Positions 9,481-17,649 of a stretch of 64,000 nt of DNA are shown piece after piece. Source of the DNA: Pseudoxanthomonas koreensis_A (GTDB taxonomy: Bacteria > Pseudomonadota > Gammaproteobacteria > Xanthomonadales > Xanthomonadaceae); NCBI RefSeq assembly GCF_041890415.1, contig NZ_CP169056.1, positions 2,852,001 through 2,916,000 of the forward strand, in the 5' to 3' direction. The stretch's first letter is position 1; each line of letters opens with the position of its first letter. The position numbers and the translations under genes are program-made. Under the pieces are notes generated by a model. The model had not been told where the DNA came from and did no database searches. It was given only the letters and a program-made list of their open reading frames with translations.

Positions 9481-9643
9481 CAGTCATCGTCTCCAGCATG
9501 GTTCGGGTTGCTGCGCGCACGACGCACGCCGGTGCCGTGCGCGCGACCGGGGGCACCGCCCTCCGCGCGGGCACAGCATAGCGGCAGCGGGCCGCCGCGC
9601 CGGTTGCCCATGACGCCACACGCAAATACCGAGAGCCGGGCGC

Positions 9644-10198
9644 TCAACCCTGGTCGGCCGCCGGCCGCGGCGCGGAAAACTCCTTGCTGTACATGCCGGA
9701 ACGGTCGAAACAGCAGGCCCGGCGCTGGCCAGACGCCAACTTGTCGCAGGCCACGGCGAGACGCTTGATGCGGGTTTCGGCCTTCTTGCCGGACGTCACC
9801 CACTGCACCCAGTCGCGGCGCGCGCGCGGCGTGATGTCGTCCCAGGTGGCGCGCGCCTGCGGATGGTCGGCCAGTGCCCGGGCCAGGTCGTCGGGCACCT
9901 CCGGCTCGGGCTCTTCGGCCAGCGGCGCCATCTGCAGCGCGACCGTCGCCCCCGGCCCCACTCCCGCCGCGGCCAACAGCGGCGCGGCCACCTTCATCCA
10001 GTGGCCACCCGCACCATCCGGCTCCAGCGTGGCCTGGAACGGCGCATCGGCCAGGGTGCCGGCCACGCTGACCTGGCTGCGGCTGGGCAGCCGCTTGCTG
10101 GCCGCAGGCGGCAGCACGAAGAAGCACCAGTCGGCACCGGCCGGCTGCGCCGGACGCAGCACGCGCGCCTTGAAGCGGATGTCGGATGCGGCGGCCAT
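9644..10198 (-). CDS. YdeI/OmpD-associated (OmdA) family protein with DUF1905
   Basis: A 184-residue soluble protein. The N-terminal half fits the DUF1905 beta-barrel fold (FKARVLRPAQPAGADWCFFVLP), and the C-terminal half fits the bacteriocin-protection YdeI/OmdA domain, with the typical stretch from PEVPDDLARALADHP to the IKRLAVACDKLASGQRR segment. Members are linked to stress or bacteriocin tolerance, but the biochemical role is unclear. The start at 10198 matches the conserved N-terminus. The gap of 163 bases to the GH51 gene downstream suggests separate transcription. Confidence 0.82.
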   Translation of the reverse strand: MAAASDIRFKARVLRPAQPAGADWCFFVLPPAASKRLPSRSQVSVAGTLADAPFQATLEPDGAGGHWMKVAAPLLAAAGVGPGATVALQMAPLAEEPEPEVPDDLARALADHPQARATWDDITPRARRDWVQWVTSGKKAETRIKRLAVACDKLASGQRRACCFDRSGMYSKEFSAPRPAADQG

Positions 10199-10252
10199 GG
10201 CGCGACGCTAGCACGGCGGATATCGCGCGGTGCACCGATGCAGCAGGAAACG

Positions 10253-10480
10253 CTAGCCCCGCCGCGCCGCGAAATCTCCGCGCACATGCTGGTTGATGTA
10301 GGTGTTGAGCCCATCACCGGCCTCGGCCAGGCGCTGCATCTCCATCACGTGCACCGCGCCCGGGTGGCGATCGTCGTAGCGGTAGATGCCACCGTGGCGG
10401 AAGCACACATCGATCCAGCCCGGTCCGCAGTCGTACCCGACGATGCCTGAATCAGCGTCGCTGCCCTGGTAGCGTTTTAT
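10253..10480 (-). CDS. KTSC-domain protein with apparent ATA start codon
   Basis: A 75-residue protein whose body (SGIVGYDCGPGWIDVCF, then GGIYRYDD and GLNTYINQHVRGDF) fits the KTSC domain, named after its occurrence at the C-terminus of some lysyl-tRNA synthetases. Function is unknown. The family normally begins with M-K-R; here that position, 10480-10478, reads ATA. A perfect GGAGG (10486-10490) stands five bases upstream of this ATA. There is no ATG, GTG or TTG close by; the only in-frame upstream ATG is at 10573, with no ribosome site, and would add 31 residues unlike the family. Either a rare ATA start or a recent loss-of-start mutation. Confidence 0.6.
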   Translation of the reverse strand: MKRYQGSDADSGIVGYDCGPGWIDVCFRHGGIYRYDDRHPGAVHVMEMQRLAEAGDGLNTYINQHVRGDFAARRG

Positions 10481-10626
10481 GGGCGCCTCCGTGTGTTCCT
10501 GCAGCGCACGCTTATGCCAGCATGCAGGGCGTGGAGAGCGGGTCAGGAGGCGAAGCTGTCCGCGGGCCGCCACCCGCAGCGGCCATCACACAGCCCCACC
10601 ACCGCACAACGCACAGGAGACTTCCC

Positions 10627-11574
10627 ATGGGCCAGCTGGTTGACGGCAAGTGGCACGACACGTGGTACGACACCAGCGGCGACGGCCGCTTCAAGCGCGA
10701 AGAGGCCAGCTTCCGTGACTGGCTGAGCGCCGATGGCGGCAGCGGCCCCGATGGCCAGCGCGGGCATCGGGCCGAGCCGGGCCGCTACCGGCTGTACGTC
10801 AGCTATGCCTGCCCGTGGGCGCACCGCGCCCTGATCGTGCGTGCGCTCAAGGGGCTTGATGAGCTGCTGCCTGTGTCGGTCGTGCACTGGCGCATGCGCG
10901 AGCACGGCTGGACGTTCGAACCCGGCCCCGGTGTGGAACCCGAACCGGTGATGGGCGCGCAGTACCTGCACCAGCTCTACACCCGTGCCCGCCCCGGCAT
11001 GACCGGCCGCGTCACCGTGCCGCTGCTGTGGGACCAGCAGACCGACAGCATCGTCAACAACGAGTCGTCCGAGATCATCCGCATGCTCAACACCGCCTAC
11101 GACGGGCTGGGCGCCAGGGCGGGCGACTTCTATCCGCAGGCGCTGCGTGCGCAGATCGATGCGGTCAACGAGCGCGTCTACAACACGCTCAACAACGGGG
11201 TGTACCGCGCCGGCTTCGCCACCACCCAGCAGGCCTACGAGGAAGCGGTGCTGCCGCTGTTCGAAACCCTGGACTGGCTGGAACGGCAGCTGTCGGGCGG
11301 CGAGTGGCTGGTTGGCGGCCGGATGACCGAGGCCGACATCCGCCTGTTCACCACCCTGGTCCGCTTCGACGCGGTGTACCACGGCCACTTCAAGTGCAAC
11401 CTGCGGCGGATTGCCGACTACCCGGCACTGCACGCGTTCACCGCGCGGATGATGGAGGTGCCCGGCATCGCCGCGACCGTGCACCTGGACCACATCAAGC
11501 GCCACTACTACGAGAGCCACGCCACCATCAATCCGACTGGCGTGGTGCCCGTGGGGCCGGAAAAGCCGTTCTGA
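10627..11574 (+). CDS. Glutathionyl-hydroquinone reductase (Xi-class GST, YqjG/PcpF type)
   Basis: A 315-residue enzyme that uses glutathione to reduce glutathionyl-hydroquinones back to hydroquinones. The N-terminal thioredoxin-like domain carries the catalytic cysteine in SYACPWAHR, with the Xi-class signature downstream (GRVTVPLLWD and NNESSEIIRMLN). The C-terminal half is the helical GST domain ending GVVPVGP. Start at 10627 is set by AGGAG (10615-10619) seven bases upstream; longer in-frame starts are not supported. It is divergent from the KTSC gene and precedes the GFA-type gene by 24 bases, so the two may be cotranscribed. Both belong to thiol-based detoxification. Confidence 0.93.
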   Translation: MGQLVDGKWHDTWYDTSGDGRFKREEASFRDWLSADGGSGPDGQRGHRAEPGRYRLYVSYACPWAHRALIVRALKGLDELLPVSVVHWRMREHGWTFEPGPGVEPEPVMGAQYLHQLYTRARPGMTGRVTVPLLWDQQTDSIVNNESSEIIRMLNTAYDGLGARAGDFYPQALRAQIDAVNERVYNTLNNGVYRAGFATTQQAYEEAVLPLFETLDWLERQLSGGEWLVGGRMTEADIRLFTTLVRFDAVYHGHFKCNLRRIADYPALHAFTARMMEVPGIAATVHLDHIKRHYYESHATINPTGVVPVGPEKPF

Positions 11575-11598
11575 GCCCTGTGAGGAGTACGCGCCGTC

Positions 11599-12021
11599 AT
11601 GATCACCGGCCGCTGCCTGTGTGGTGCTGTCGAGTACCGATCCCCGGGGCCGGCGTTGTTCTCGGTCGTCTGTCATTGCCGGGATTGCCAGCGTGCATCC
11701 GGCAGTAGCGGCGTGCCGGTGCTCGGGGTGCCGCGATCCTCGTTCACCTGCCTGGGACCTGCCCGGCAGTCGCGCACGGCCGGCGGCAGCGGGCAGATGG
11801 CAGTGCGCAACTTCTGCGGCCAGTGCGGCAGCATGCTGTTCGGAACGCCGGAGGCTGCCCCGGAAATGGTCACGATCTACGCGGGCAGCCTCGACGATCC
11901 GGAGGCGTTCAAGCCGACCGATGCATTGTTCGTCGCCCACCGCCCGGCGTGGGCCAGGCTGAGCGTGCCGCTGGTCGAGCACGAGGGGCTGCCAGCAGGG
12001 CCGCGTGTAGTTCAAAGTTGA
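11599..12021 (+). CDS. GFA/CENP-V family zinc protein
   Basis: A 140-residue protein with the GFA fold. Zinc-binding cysteines are seen in RCLCGAVEY, CHCRDCQRASG and FCGQCGSMLF. The family is named after glutathione-dependent formaldehyde-activating enzyme, but that activity has been questioned for the founding member, so only the fold is certain. It follows the glutathionyl-hydroquinone reductase by 24 bases and probably shares its transcript. It converges with recD. Confidence 0.88.
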   Translation: MITGRCLCGAVEYRSPGPALFSVVCHCRDCQRASGSSGVPVLGVPRSSFTCLGPARQSRTAGGSGQMAVRNFCGQCGSMLFGTPEAAPEMVTIYAGSLDDPEAFKPTDALFVAHRPAWARLSVPLVEHEGLPAGPRVVQS

Positions 12022-12076
12022 GATTGCGGATGGTTGGTCCGGGTTTCGGACGCAGGGGCGCCCTGATCTTGGGTGG

Positions 12077-13996
12077 TCATGTGGATTCCCTGGCACCGAG
12101 CCGCCAGCCCAGCCCCGACCATCTACCCGCGTGCCGGGACAAGGCGTCGACGATGGTGTCCGCGCTCCCCGCCACGTGCAGGGTCTTTCGCGCCCGCGTC
12201 ATCCCCGTGTACACCAGCTCCCGCGACAGCACCCGGTTGTCGCGCTCCGGCAGCACCAGCCAGACCTCGTCGAATTCGCTGCCCTGGGCCTTGTGCACGG
12301 TCATGGCAAAGGCGCTGTCGTGGGCGGGCAGTGCGGCCGGGTGGAAGGGGCGCGGGTTGTTGGGGTCGTCGCCGGGGAACCAGGCCATCACGGTGCCGTT
12401 GTCGTCGTGCCCTGCGAGGCTCGCTTCACTTCGCCCCAGAACGGGACTTGCTTCGCGGCGCAGGCAGATGCCGATGTCACCGTTGAACAGGCGGTGGCGG
12501 TAGCTGTTCTCGGTGATGAGCAGCAGGCGGCCGTGGAAGTAGCGGTTGGCGGTGGAGGCGGGGCCGGTGCCGCGGCGGGTGCCGGCGAGCAGGTCTTCGA
12601 TGCGGGCGTTGAGGCTGCGGGCGCCCTGGGGGCCTTCGCGCACGGCGGTGAGGATGCGCAGGCGGGCGGCGTTGGCGAGGGCTTGCGCGGGGTCGGTGGC
12701 GTTGGCGAGCGCGGCCCAGTGAGCGAGCAGGTGGTCGCGGTGGGTGTGCAGCGGATCGGTGTCACCTTCGTGGAAGTGGACGCCGGAAAGCCGGGCGCTG
12801 CGCAGCAGGGACAGGGCGGTGGCGCTGTCGCCTTCGCGCACGGCGGTGGCGAGGGGGGCGAGGTCGAGGGCGGCGCTCTGGCGGTAACCGCGGGCGAGGT
12901 GCACGTGGCGGGCGGGGAAAGCGGTGCTGGTGGTTTGCGCAGGCTGGGCTGCCACAGGGATCGCTCCCGCATGGGCTGTTGTCGTGGGAGCGGGGGCGGC
13001 GGATGTGGCGGCAGCGAGGATGCCGGCAAGCACATCGCCCGCTTCCACCGAGGGCAGCTGGTCGGGGTCGCCGAGCAGGACCAGGCGGGCGCCGTCGGAC
13101 ACGGCTTCGACCAGTTTGGCCATCAGCGGCAGGTCGATCATGGAGGCCTCGTCCACCACCACCATGTCGAAGGGCAGCGGGTTGTCGGCGTGGTGGCGGA
13201 AATCGGGGCTGTCGGGAATGGTGCCGAGCAGGCGGTGCAGGGTGGTGCCGGTGGTGGGAAGGTGGTCTGCGAGTTCCGAGTCGATGCCGAGCGCGGACAG
13301 GGTGTGCACGGCGTTGCGCACGCTCTCGGCCATGCGTTCGGCGGCGCGGCCGGTGGGCGCGGCCAGGGCGATGCGCGGCGGCGCGGCGCCGGCCTGCAGC
13401 GCCTGCGCGGTCAGCAGCACCAGCATGCGGGTGATGGTGGTGGTCTTGCCGGTGCCGGGGCCGCCGGTGACCAGCAGCAGGTGGTGGTGGAGCGCGGCGA
13501 TGGCGGCTTCGGCCTGGCGGTCATCGCCCGAGGCGTCGGGGAACAGCTTGGCGAAGAGGTCGGACAGGGACGCAGGCACCGCCGCGTCATCGCTTGCGGC
13601 CTGCGGCGCCGCGCGGCCGATGCGGCGCAGGCCTTCGGCGAGGCGGCGTTCGTACTCGCGGTAGCGGCGCAGGTAGAGCAGGCCGTGCTCGTACACGAGC
13701 GGGACGTCGGCAGCCGATTCGGTATTGCCGGTGTCGGGATGGGCAACCCAGCGCGAGGATTGCAGCGCGGCATGCCAGGCGCCGGGCGTGGGCCAGTCGA
13801 TGGGCGCTTCAATCAGGCGCTGCGGCTGCGCGGGATCGAACCCGGCATGGCCGGCGGCAACCGCGAGCGAGGCCAGCGCGGCGGCGGCGAGGACGAGGTC
13901 GGGCGTGTCCGGATCAAGCCGGCGCAGGCTCTGGGCCAATGCATGGTCGAGCGTGCGCAGCTGGCCGCCGCGGTACAGGGCGTTGAGCAGGCTCAT
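12077..13996 (-). CDS. recD: RecBCD exonuclease V, RecD subunit
   Basis: Fast 5'-3' helicase subunit of RecBCD, which processes double-strand breaks. The 639 residues are near the usual length. Walker A is GGPGTGKT at 178-185, and Walker B is VVVDEASM further on; later helicase motifs include LLGDPDQLPSVEAGDVL and, near the C-terminus, TVHKAQGSEF and VYTGMTRA. Its ATG overlaps the recB stop as ATGA, implying translational coupling. Two stretches look inserted relative to typical RecD: an Ala/Pro/Thr-rich segment near residues 330-350 that coincides with a REP-like palindrome, and about 16 residues near 510-530 (REASPVLGRSEASLAG). Confidence 0.96.
   Translation of the reverse strand: MSLLNALYRGGQLRTLDHALAQSLRRLDPDTPDLVLAAAALASLAVAAGHAGFDPAQPQRLIEAPIDWPTPGAWHAALQSSRWVAHPDTGNTESAADVPLVYEHGLLYLRRYREYERRLAEGLRRIGRAAPQAASDDAAVPASLSDLFAKLFPDASGDDRQAEAAIAALHHHLLLVTGGPGTGKTTTITRMLVLLTAQALQAGAAPPRIALAAPTGRAAERMAESVRNAVHTLSALGIDSELADHLPTTGTTLHRLLGTIPDSPDFRHHADNPLPFDMVVVDEASMIDLPLMAKLVEAVSDGARLVLLGDPDQLPSVEAGDVLAGILAAATSAAPAPTTTAHAGAIPVAAQPAQTTSTAFPARHVHLARGYRQSAALDLAPLATAVREGDSATALSLLRSARLSGVHFHEGDTDPLHTHRDHLLAHWAALANATDPAQALANAARLRILTAVREGPQGARSLNARIEDLLAGTRRGTGPASTANRYFHGRLLLITENSYRHRLFNGDIGICLRREASPVLGRSEASLAGHDDNGTVMAWFPGDDPNNPRPFHPAALPAHDSAFAMTVHKAQGSEFDEVWLVLPERDNRVLSRELVYTGMTRARKTLHVAGSADTIVDALSRHAGRWSGLGWRLGAREST
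12962..12992. repeat. REP-like palindrome inside recD
   Basis: CGCTCCCGC at 12962-12970 faces GTGGGAGCG at 12984-12992, an inverted repeat with one mismatch and a 13-base loop. The motif GTGGGAGCG is typical of the dispersed REP-type palindromes of pseudomonads and xanthomonads. Here it is translated in frame as part of a low-complexity stretch of RecD (about residues 335-346). Confidence 0.5.
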
Positions 13997-16900
13997 GCGT
14001 GGGCTGCCTCCGCGGAATCTGGTTGCGCGTCGCCGGCGAACAGGGCATCGAGCGCGTGCACCAGCTCCGGTTCGAAACGCCAGGCCTGGATGCCCTGGCC
14101 ATCGTCGCGGCTGGCGTCGATGCCGCGACAGAACAGGTAGCGGGCGCCGCCGAAGTCGCGCGCGTAGTCATAGGCGTTGCCAAGGCGAAAGCGCAGCCAG
14201 CGGTGCAGGGCCAGGGTGTAGAGCAGCGCCTGCAGGTGGTATTCGCTGTGGGCCATGGCGTCGTGCAGCTGCGCGGGTGCGTAGCCGGGCAGGCGGTTGG
14301 ACTTGTAGTCGAGCACGTACCAGCGGCCGTCGTGCACGTAGGTCAGATCGATCAGGCCGGTCATCAGGCCTTCGAGCCGGCGGCGCAGGCCGAAGCCGTG
14401 GCGCGTGGCGAGCAGACCGTGGCGGTGCAACAGGGCCAGCAGCGCGTCGACGCGGGTGGGCGCGAGGGCGAACTGGAACTCGATCTCCGGGCGACGTTGC
14501 GCGTCGGGCACGGCCGCGAGCCTGGTGCCTTCCGGCAACGCAACGGTGAGGGTGTGGCCGATCATCGGCACGATCACGGCCACGCCATCGTCCATGTCGT
14601 CGACGGCATAGCCGCCCTTGCCCAGGGCGTCGGTGATTTTCTTACGCTCGCCTGCGGGCGCGTCGTCGCCGGGGCGCCAGGCCTGCCAGGCGGCGAAGTC
14701 GGCGTGCTCGAACACTTCGTGCAGGACCACGCCGAAGCGCGCGCCGCCGAAGCGCGGATCGATGGCGGCAGCGTCGAGGGGCGCGGCATCCGGATCCAGG
14801 TCGGGTTCGTCGCGGCCGCCGGCGGCGGGCTGGGTGGCGGCGGCGGCAACCTCGTGGCCGGCGTCGGCATTGGCCAGCTGGGTGAAGCTGTAGACCCACC
14901 AGTCGCTGGCCAGCGCGCGCTGCGCGGTGCGCGCGGCGGGCACTTCTTCCACGGTGTCGGCGCCGAGCCAGGGAAGTTGCGCGGGCGGCGGCGCGGTGTC
15001 GGTGGCGATGGCCTCGGGTGCGCGCGCAACCAGTGCGTCGGCGGCGGCGACCATCGTCCACAGTGGCGACTGCGCGTGGTTGTAGAACCTGCCCGTCGCC
15101 AGCCACAGCGCATCGCGGGTGCGGGTGAGGCCGACGTAGAGCAGGCGCGCGTCCTCGGCGCGTTCGCCGCGCTGCCAGGCTTCGCAGGCCGCGTCCCAGC
15201 CGCTGGTGTCTTCCTGCAGTTTCCAGTGCAGCACGCGGCCGCCGTCGCCATGCACGGTGACGCGCCGGCCGGGGTTGCGCGCCTTGCCGCCGATGCCGAC
15301 GTAGGGCAGGAACACCAGCGGATACTCCAGGCCCTTGCTCTTGTGCAGGGTGACAATCTGCACGCGGCGGGCGTCGGACTCCAGCCGCAGCTGCTGGGTC
15401 TCGTCATTGTCATTCGCGTCGGCGATGGCGCGCGCCAGCCAGTCGAGCAGGCCGTGCAGGCCCAGGGCGCTGCGCTGCGCTTCCTGCAGGTGTTCGGCCA
15501 GCTGCAGGTAGTTGGTGAGGCGGCGCTCGCCGTCCATCAGGCCGAGCAGGCGCGGGGCATGCTGCGCGCACAGTTCACCGACCAGGGCCAGCGGGCCGCC
15601 GCGCTGCAGGCGCTCGCGCCAGGCCAGGGCCTGCAGCTGCCAGTGCTGCAGGGTGGCGCCCTCGGCATCGAGCGCGGCGATGGCGTGCGCGTCCTCGCCC
15701 ACCAGCACGGTGGCCAGGGCGGCGCGCAGGCGGCGGTCGTCGGCGCCGTGCACCAGCGCCTGCAGGAGGGTGTGCAGTTCGCGCGCTTCGGGCGTGGCGA
15801 ACAGGCTCTGCTTGCCCGCGGCCACCGCCGGGATGCCGACTGCGGCGAGCGCATCGCGGATCAGGATCGCGTCGCGGTGCTTGCGCACCAGTACCGCGAT
15901 GTCGCCGGGCCGCACCGGCTCGCCATTGATGCTGGCGCGGCCGGCGCGGGCGTCGGTGAGCACGCCGTGGATCGCGGCCACGCACGCACGGGTGGCCAGC
16001 TCGCGCGACTGCGGCGAGGTGTAGGGCTTGAGGTTGCCCTTGGCATCGCGCTCGGTGGGTTCGGGTGCCTGCCACAGGGTGAGCGCCGGCGCCGGCGTGC
16101 CGTGGCGCTGGTATTCGGCATCGTCGCGGGCGCCACCCGGCTGCACGGGGTGGAAGCGGATGCGCGCGTCCACGAACGGCGGGGCGATGGTGTCCGCATC
16201 GGCCTCGTGTGCGGCGTGCGCCTGCTGGTAGAGCGCTTCGATGCTGCGCAGCACCGTCGGGCGCGAACGGAAGTTGTGCGACAGCGGCGGCGCCATCTGC
16301 GCGGTGGCGCGCGCGGCCAGATAGGTCTCCACGTCGCCGCCGCGGAAACCGTAGATCGCCTGCTTGGGATCGCCGATCAAGAACAGCGCAGGCTCCGGGC
16401 TGCCGGTACCGAACACGCGGTCGAAGATCGCCCACTGGCGTGGGTCGGTGTCCTGGAACTCGTCGACCAGGGCGATGCGGTACTGGGCGCGCAGGCGCTG
16501 CGCCAGGGCGTCGCCGTGCGGCCCGGCGAGGGCGTCGGCCACGCGCTCGATCTGGTCGTCGTAGGTGTACACGCGGGCCTGGCGCTTGTGTCGTTCGAGG
16601 CGGCGACGGGCGTCGTCGCGCAGGCGGTGCAGCAGGGCAACCTGACGCGCGTCGCGCAGGCGGTCGACCTCGGCCAGCGCGGCGGCGTAATCGGCCACGG
16701 CATCGCACAGCGGCGAGTCTGGCGTGCGGCCGGCGCCGGCTTTGCTGGTGCGCAGCAGCAGGGGGTCGCGGTGCAACTGGCCGAGTTTGTCGTGGTGGAA
16801 GCGCGCGCCCTGCTCGCCACGGCCGCCGCGTTCGCACCAGCGCGCGAGCTGGGCGAACAGGTCTTCGATCCATTCGGCCTTGTAACTGCCGCCGTGCAGC

Positions 16901-17649
16901 ACCTTGCCTTCGGCCGCGCGCAGCAGATCGTCGCGGAAGCGGTCGCCATGGGTGCGTGCGGCTTCGGCGAAGGCCTGGGCTGCGGCCTGCAGCATCGGCG
17001 CCGGATCGGGCAACGCGCCGGGCGGTTCGGGCAGCAGCACGGTCTCGCGCACCAGTGGCGCCAGGTCCTTGGCCAATGCGGCCGGGCCCTGCGGCCACAG
17101 CGCGCACAGGTGATCGGCGGTATCGGCGTCCACCGCGTGCGCGCGCCACAGGTCGGCGGCGATGGCGGCGTAGAGGTCGGCGTCGCTGGGCAGCAGTTCG
17201 GGCGGGTCGAAGCCCTGGCCGCTTTCCAGTGCGTGCTCGCGCAGCACGCGGGCGCAGAAGCCGTGGATGGTGAAGATCGCGGCCAGGTCGATGTCGTCGG
17301 CCGCCTGGCGCAGCCTGCGGCGCAACGCAGCGCGGGACTCCTCGCCATGCGCCAGCTGCCGATCGATCAGCAGCTGCATCAGCGCCGCCTCGGGCGAAGC
17401 CTGCGTGGCCTCGCCCGCCGCCACGTCGGCCGCCAGGACCAGGCGCTTGCGCACCCGCGCGCGCAGTTCCTGGGTGGCGGCCTCGGTGAAGGTGACCGCG
17501 AGGATCTGGCCTACGTCCATCCCGCGCTCGAGCACCAGCCGCGCCAGCAGGGTGGCCAGGGTGAAGGTCTTGCCGGTGCCGGCCGAGGCCTCGATGGCGT
17601 GCACGCCTTGCAGTGGCTGGGTCAGGTAGGGGTCCTGCGGCGCGCTCAT
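13993..17649 (-). CDS. recB: RecBCD exonuclease V, RecB subunit
   Basis: 3'-5' helicase and nuclease subunit of RecBCD, 1218 residues. Walker A is ASAGTGKT at 21-28; the UvrD-like helicase motifs VDEFQDTDPRQW, LIGDPKQAIYGFRGGD, TLHKSKGLEYPLVFLP and LLYVGLTRTRDAL follow in order. The C-terminal nuclease domain has the conserved LDYKSN motif with D1114 and K1116. The start at 17649 overlaps the recC stop as ATGA, and its own stop overlaps the recD start the same way, so recC-recB-recD form one tightly coupled operon. The long reading frame that continues upstream is only a shadow of recC. Confidence 0.97.
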   Translation of the reverse strand: MSAPQDPYLTQPLQGVHAIEASAGTGKTFTLATLLARLVLERGMDVGQILAVTFTEAATQELRARVRKRLVLAADVAAGEATQASPEAALMQLLIDRQLAHGEESRAALRRRLRQAADDIDLAAIFTIHGFCARVLREHALESGQGFDPPELLPSDADLYAAIAADLWRAHAVDADTADHLCALWPQGPAALAKDLAPLVRETVLLPEPPGALPDPAPMLQAAAQAFAEAARTHGDRFRDDLLRAAEGKVLHGGSYKAEWIEDLFAQLARWCERGGRGEQGARFHHDKLGQLHRDPLLLRTSKAGAGRTPDSPLCDAVADYAAALAEVDRLRDARQVALLHRLRDDARRRLERHKRQARVYTYDDQIERVADALAGPHGDALAQRLRAQYRIALVDEFQDTDPRQWAIFDRVFGTGSPEPALFLIGDPKQAIYGFRGGDVETYLAARATAQMAPPLSHNFRSRPTVLRSIEALYQQAHAAHEADADTIAPPFVDARIRFHPVQPGGARDDAEYQRHGTPAPALTLWQAPEPTERDAKGNLKPYTSPQSRELATRACVAAIHGVLTDARAGRASINGEPVRPGDIAVLVRKHRDAILIRDALAAVGIPAVAAGKQSLFATPEARELHTLLQALVHGADDRRLRAALATVLVGEDAHAIAALDAEGATLQHWQLQALAWRERLQRGGPLALVGELCAQHAPRLLGLMDGERRLTNYLQLAEHLQEAQRSALGLHGLLDWLARAIADANDNDETQQLRLESDARRVQIVTLHKSKGLEYPLVFLPYVGIGGKARNPGRRVTVHGDGGRVLHWKLQEDTSGWDAACEAWQRGERAEDARLLYVGLTRTRDALWLATGRFYNHAQSPLWTMVAAADALVARAPEAIATDTAPPPAQLPWLGADTVEEVPAARTAQRALASDWWVYSFTQLANADAGHEVAAAATQPAAGGRDEPDLDPDAAPLDAAAIDPRFGGARFGVVLHEVFEHADFAAWQAWRPGDDAPAGERKKITDALGKGGYAVDDMDDGVAVIVPMIGHTLTVALPEGTRLAAVPDAQRRPEIEFQFALAPTRVDALLALLHRHGLLATRHGFGLRRRLEGLMTGLIDLTYVHDGRWYVLDYKSNRLPGYAPAQLHDAMAHSEYHLQALLYTLALHRWLRFRLGNAYDYARDFGGARYLFCRGIDASRDDGQGIQAWRFEPELVHALDALFAGDAQPDSAEAAHA

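Noticed and set aside
9481..9643. Possible small gene between the GH51 and YdeI-like genes
   Set aside because: No start with ribosome site and no protein-like frame; it probably holds only the GH51 promoter.
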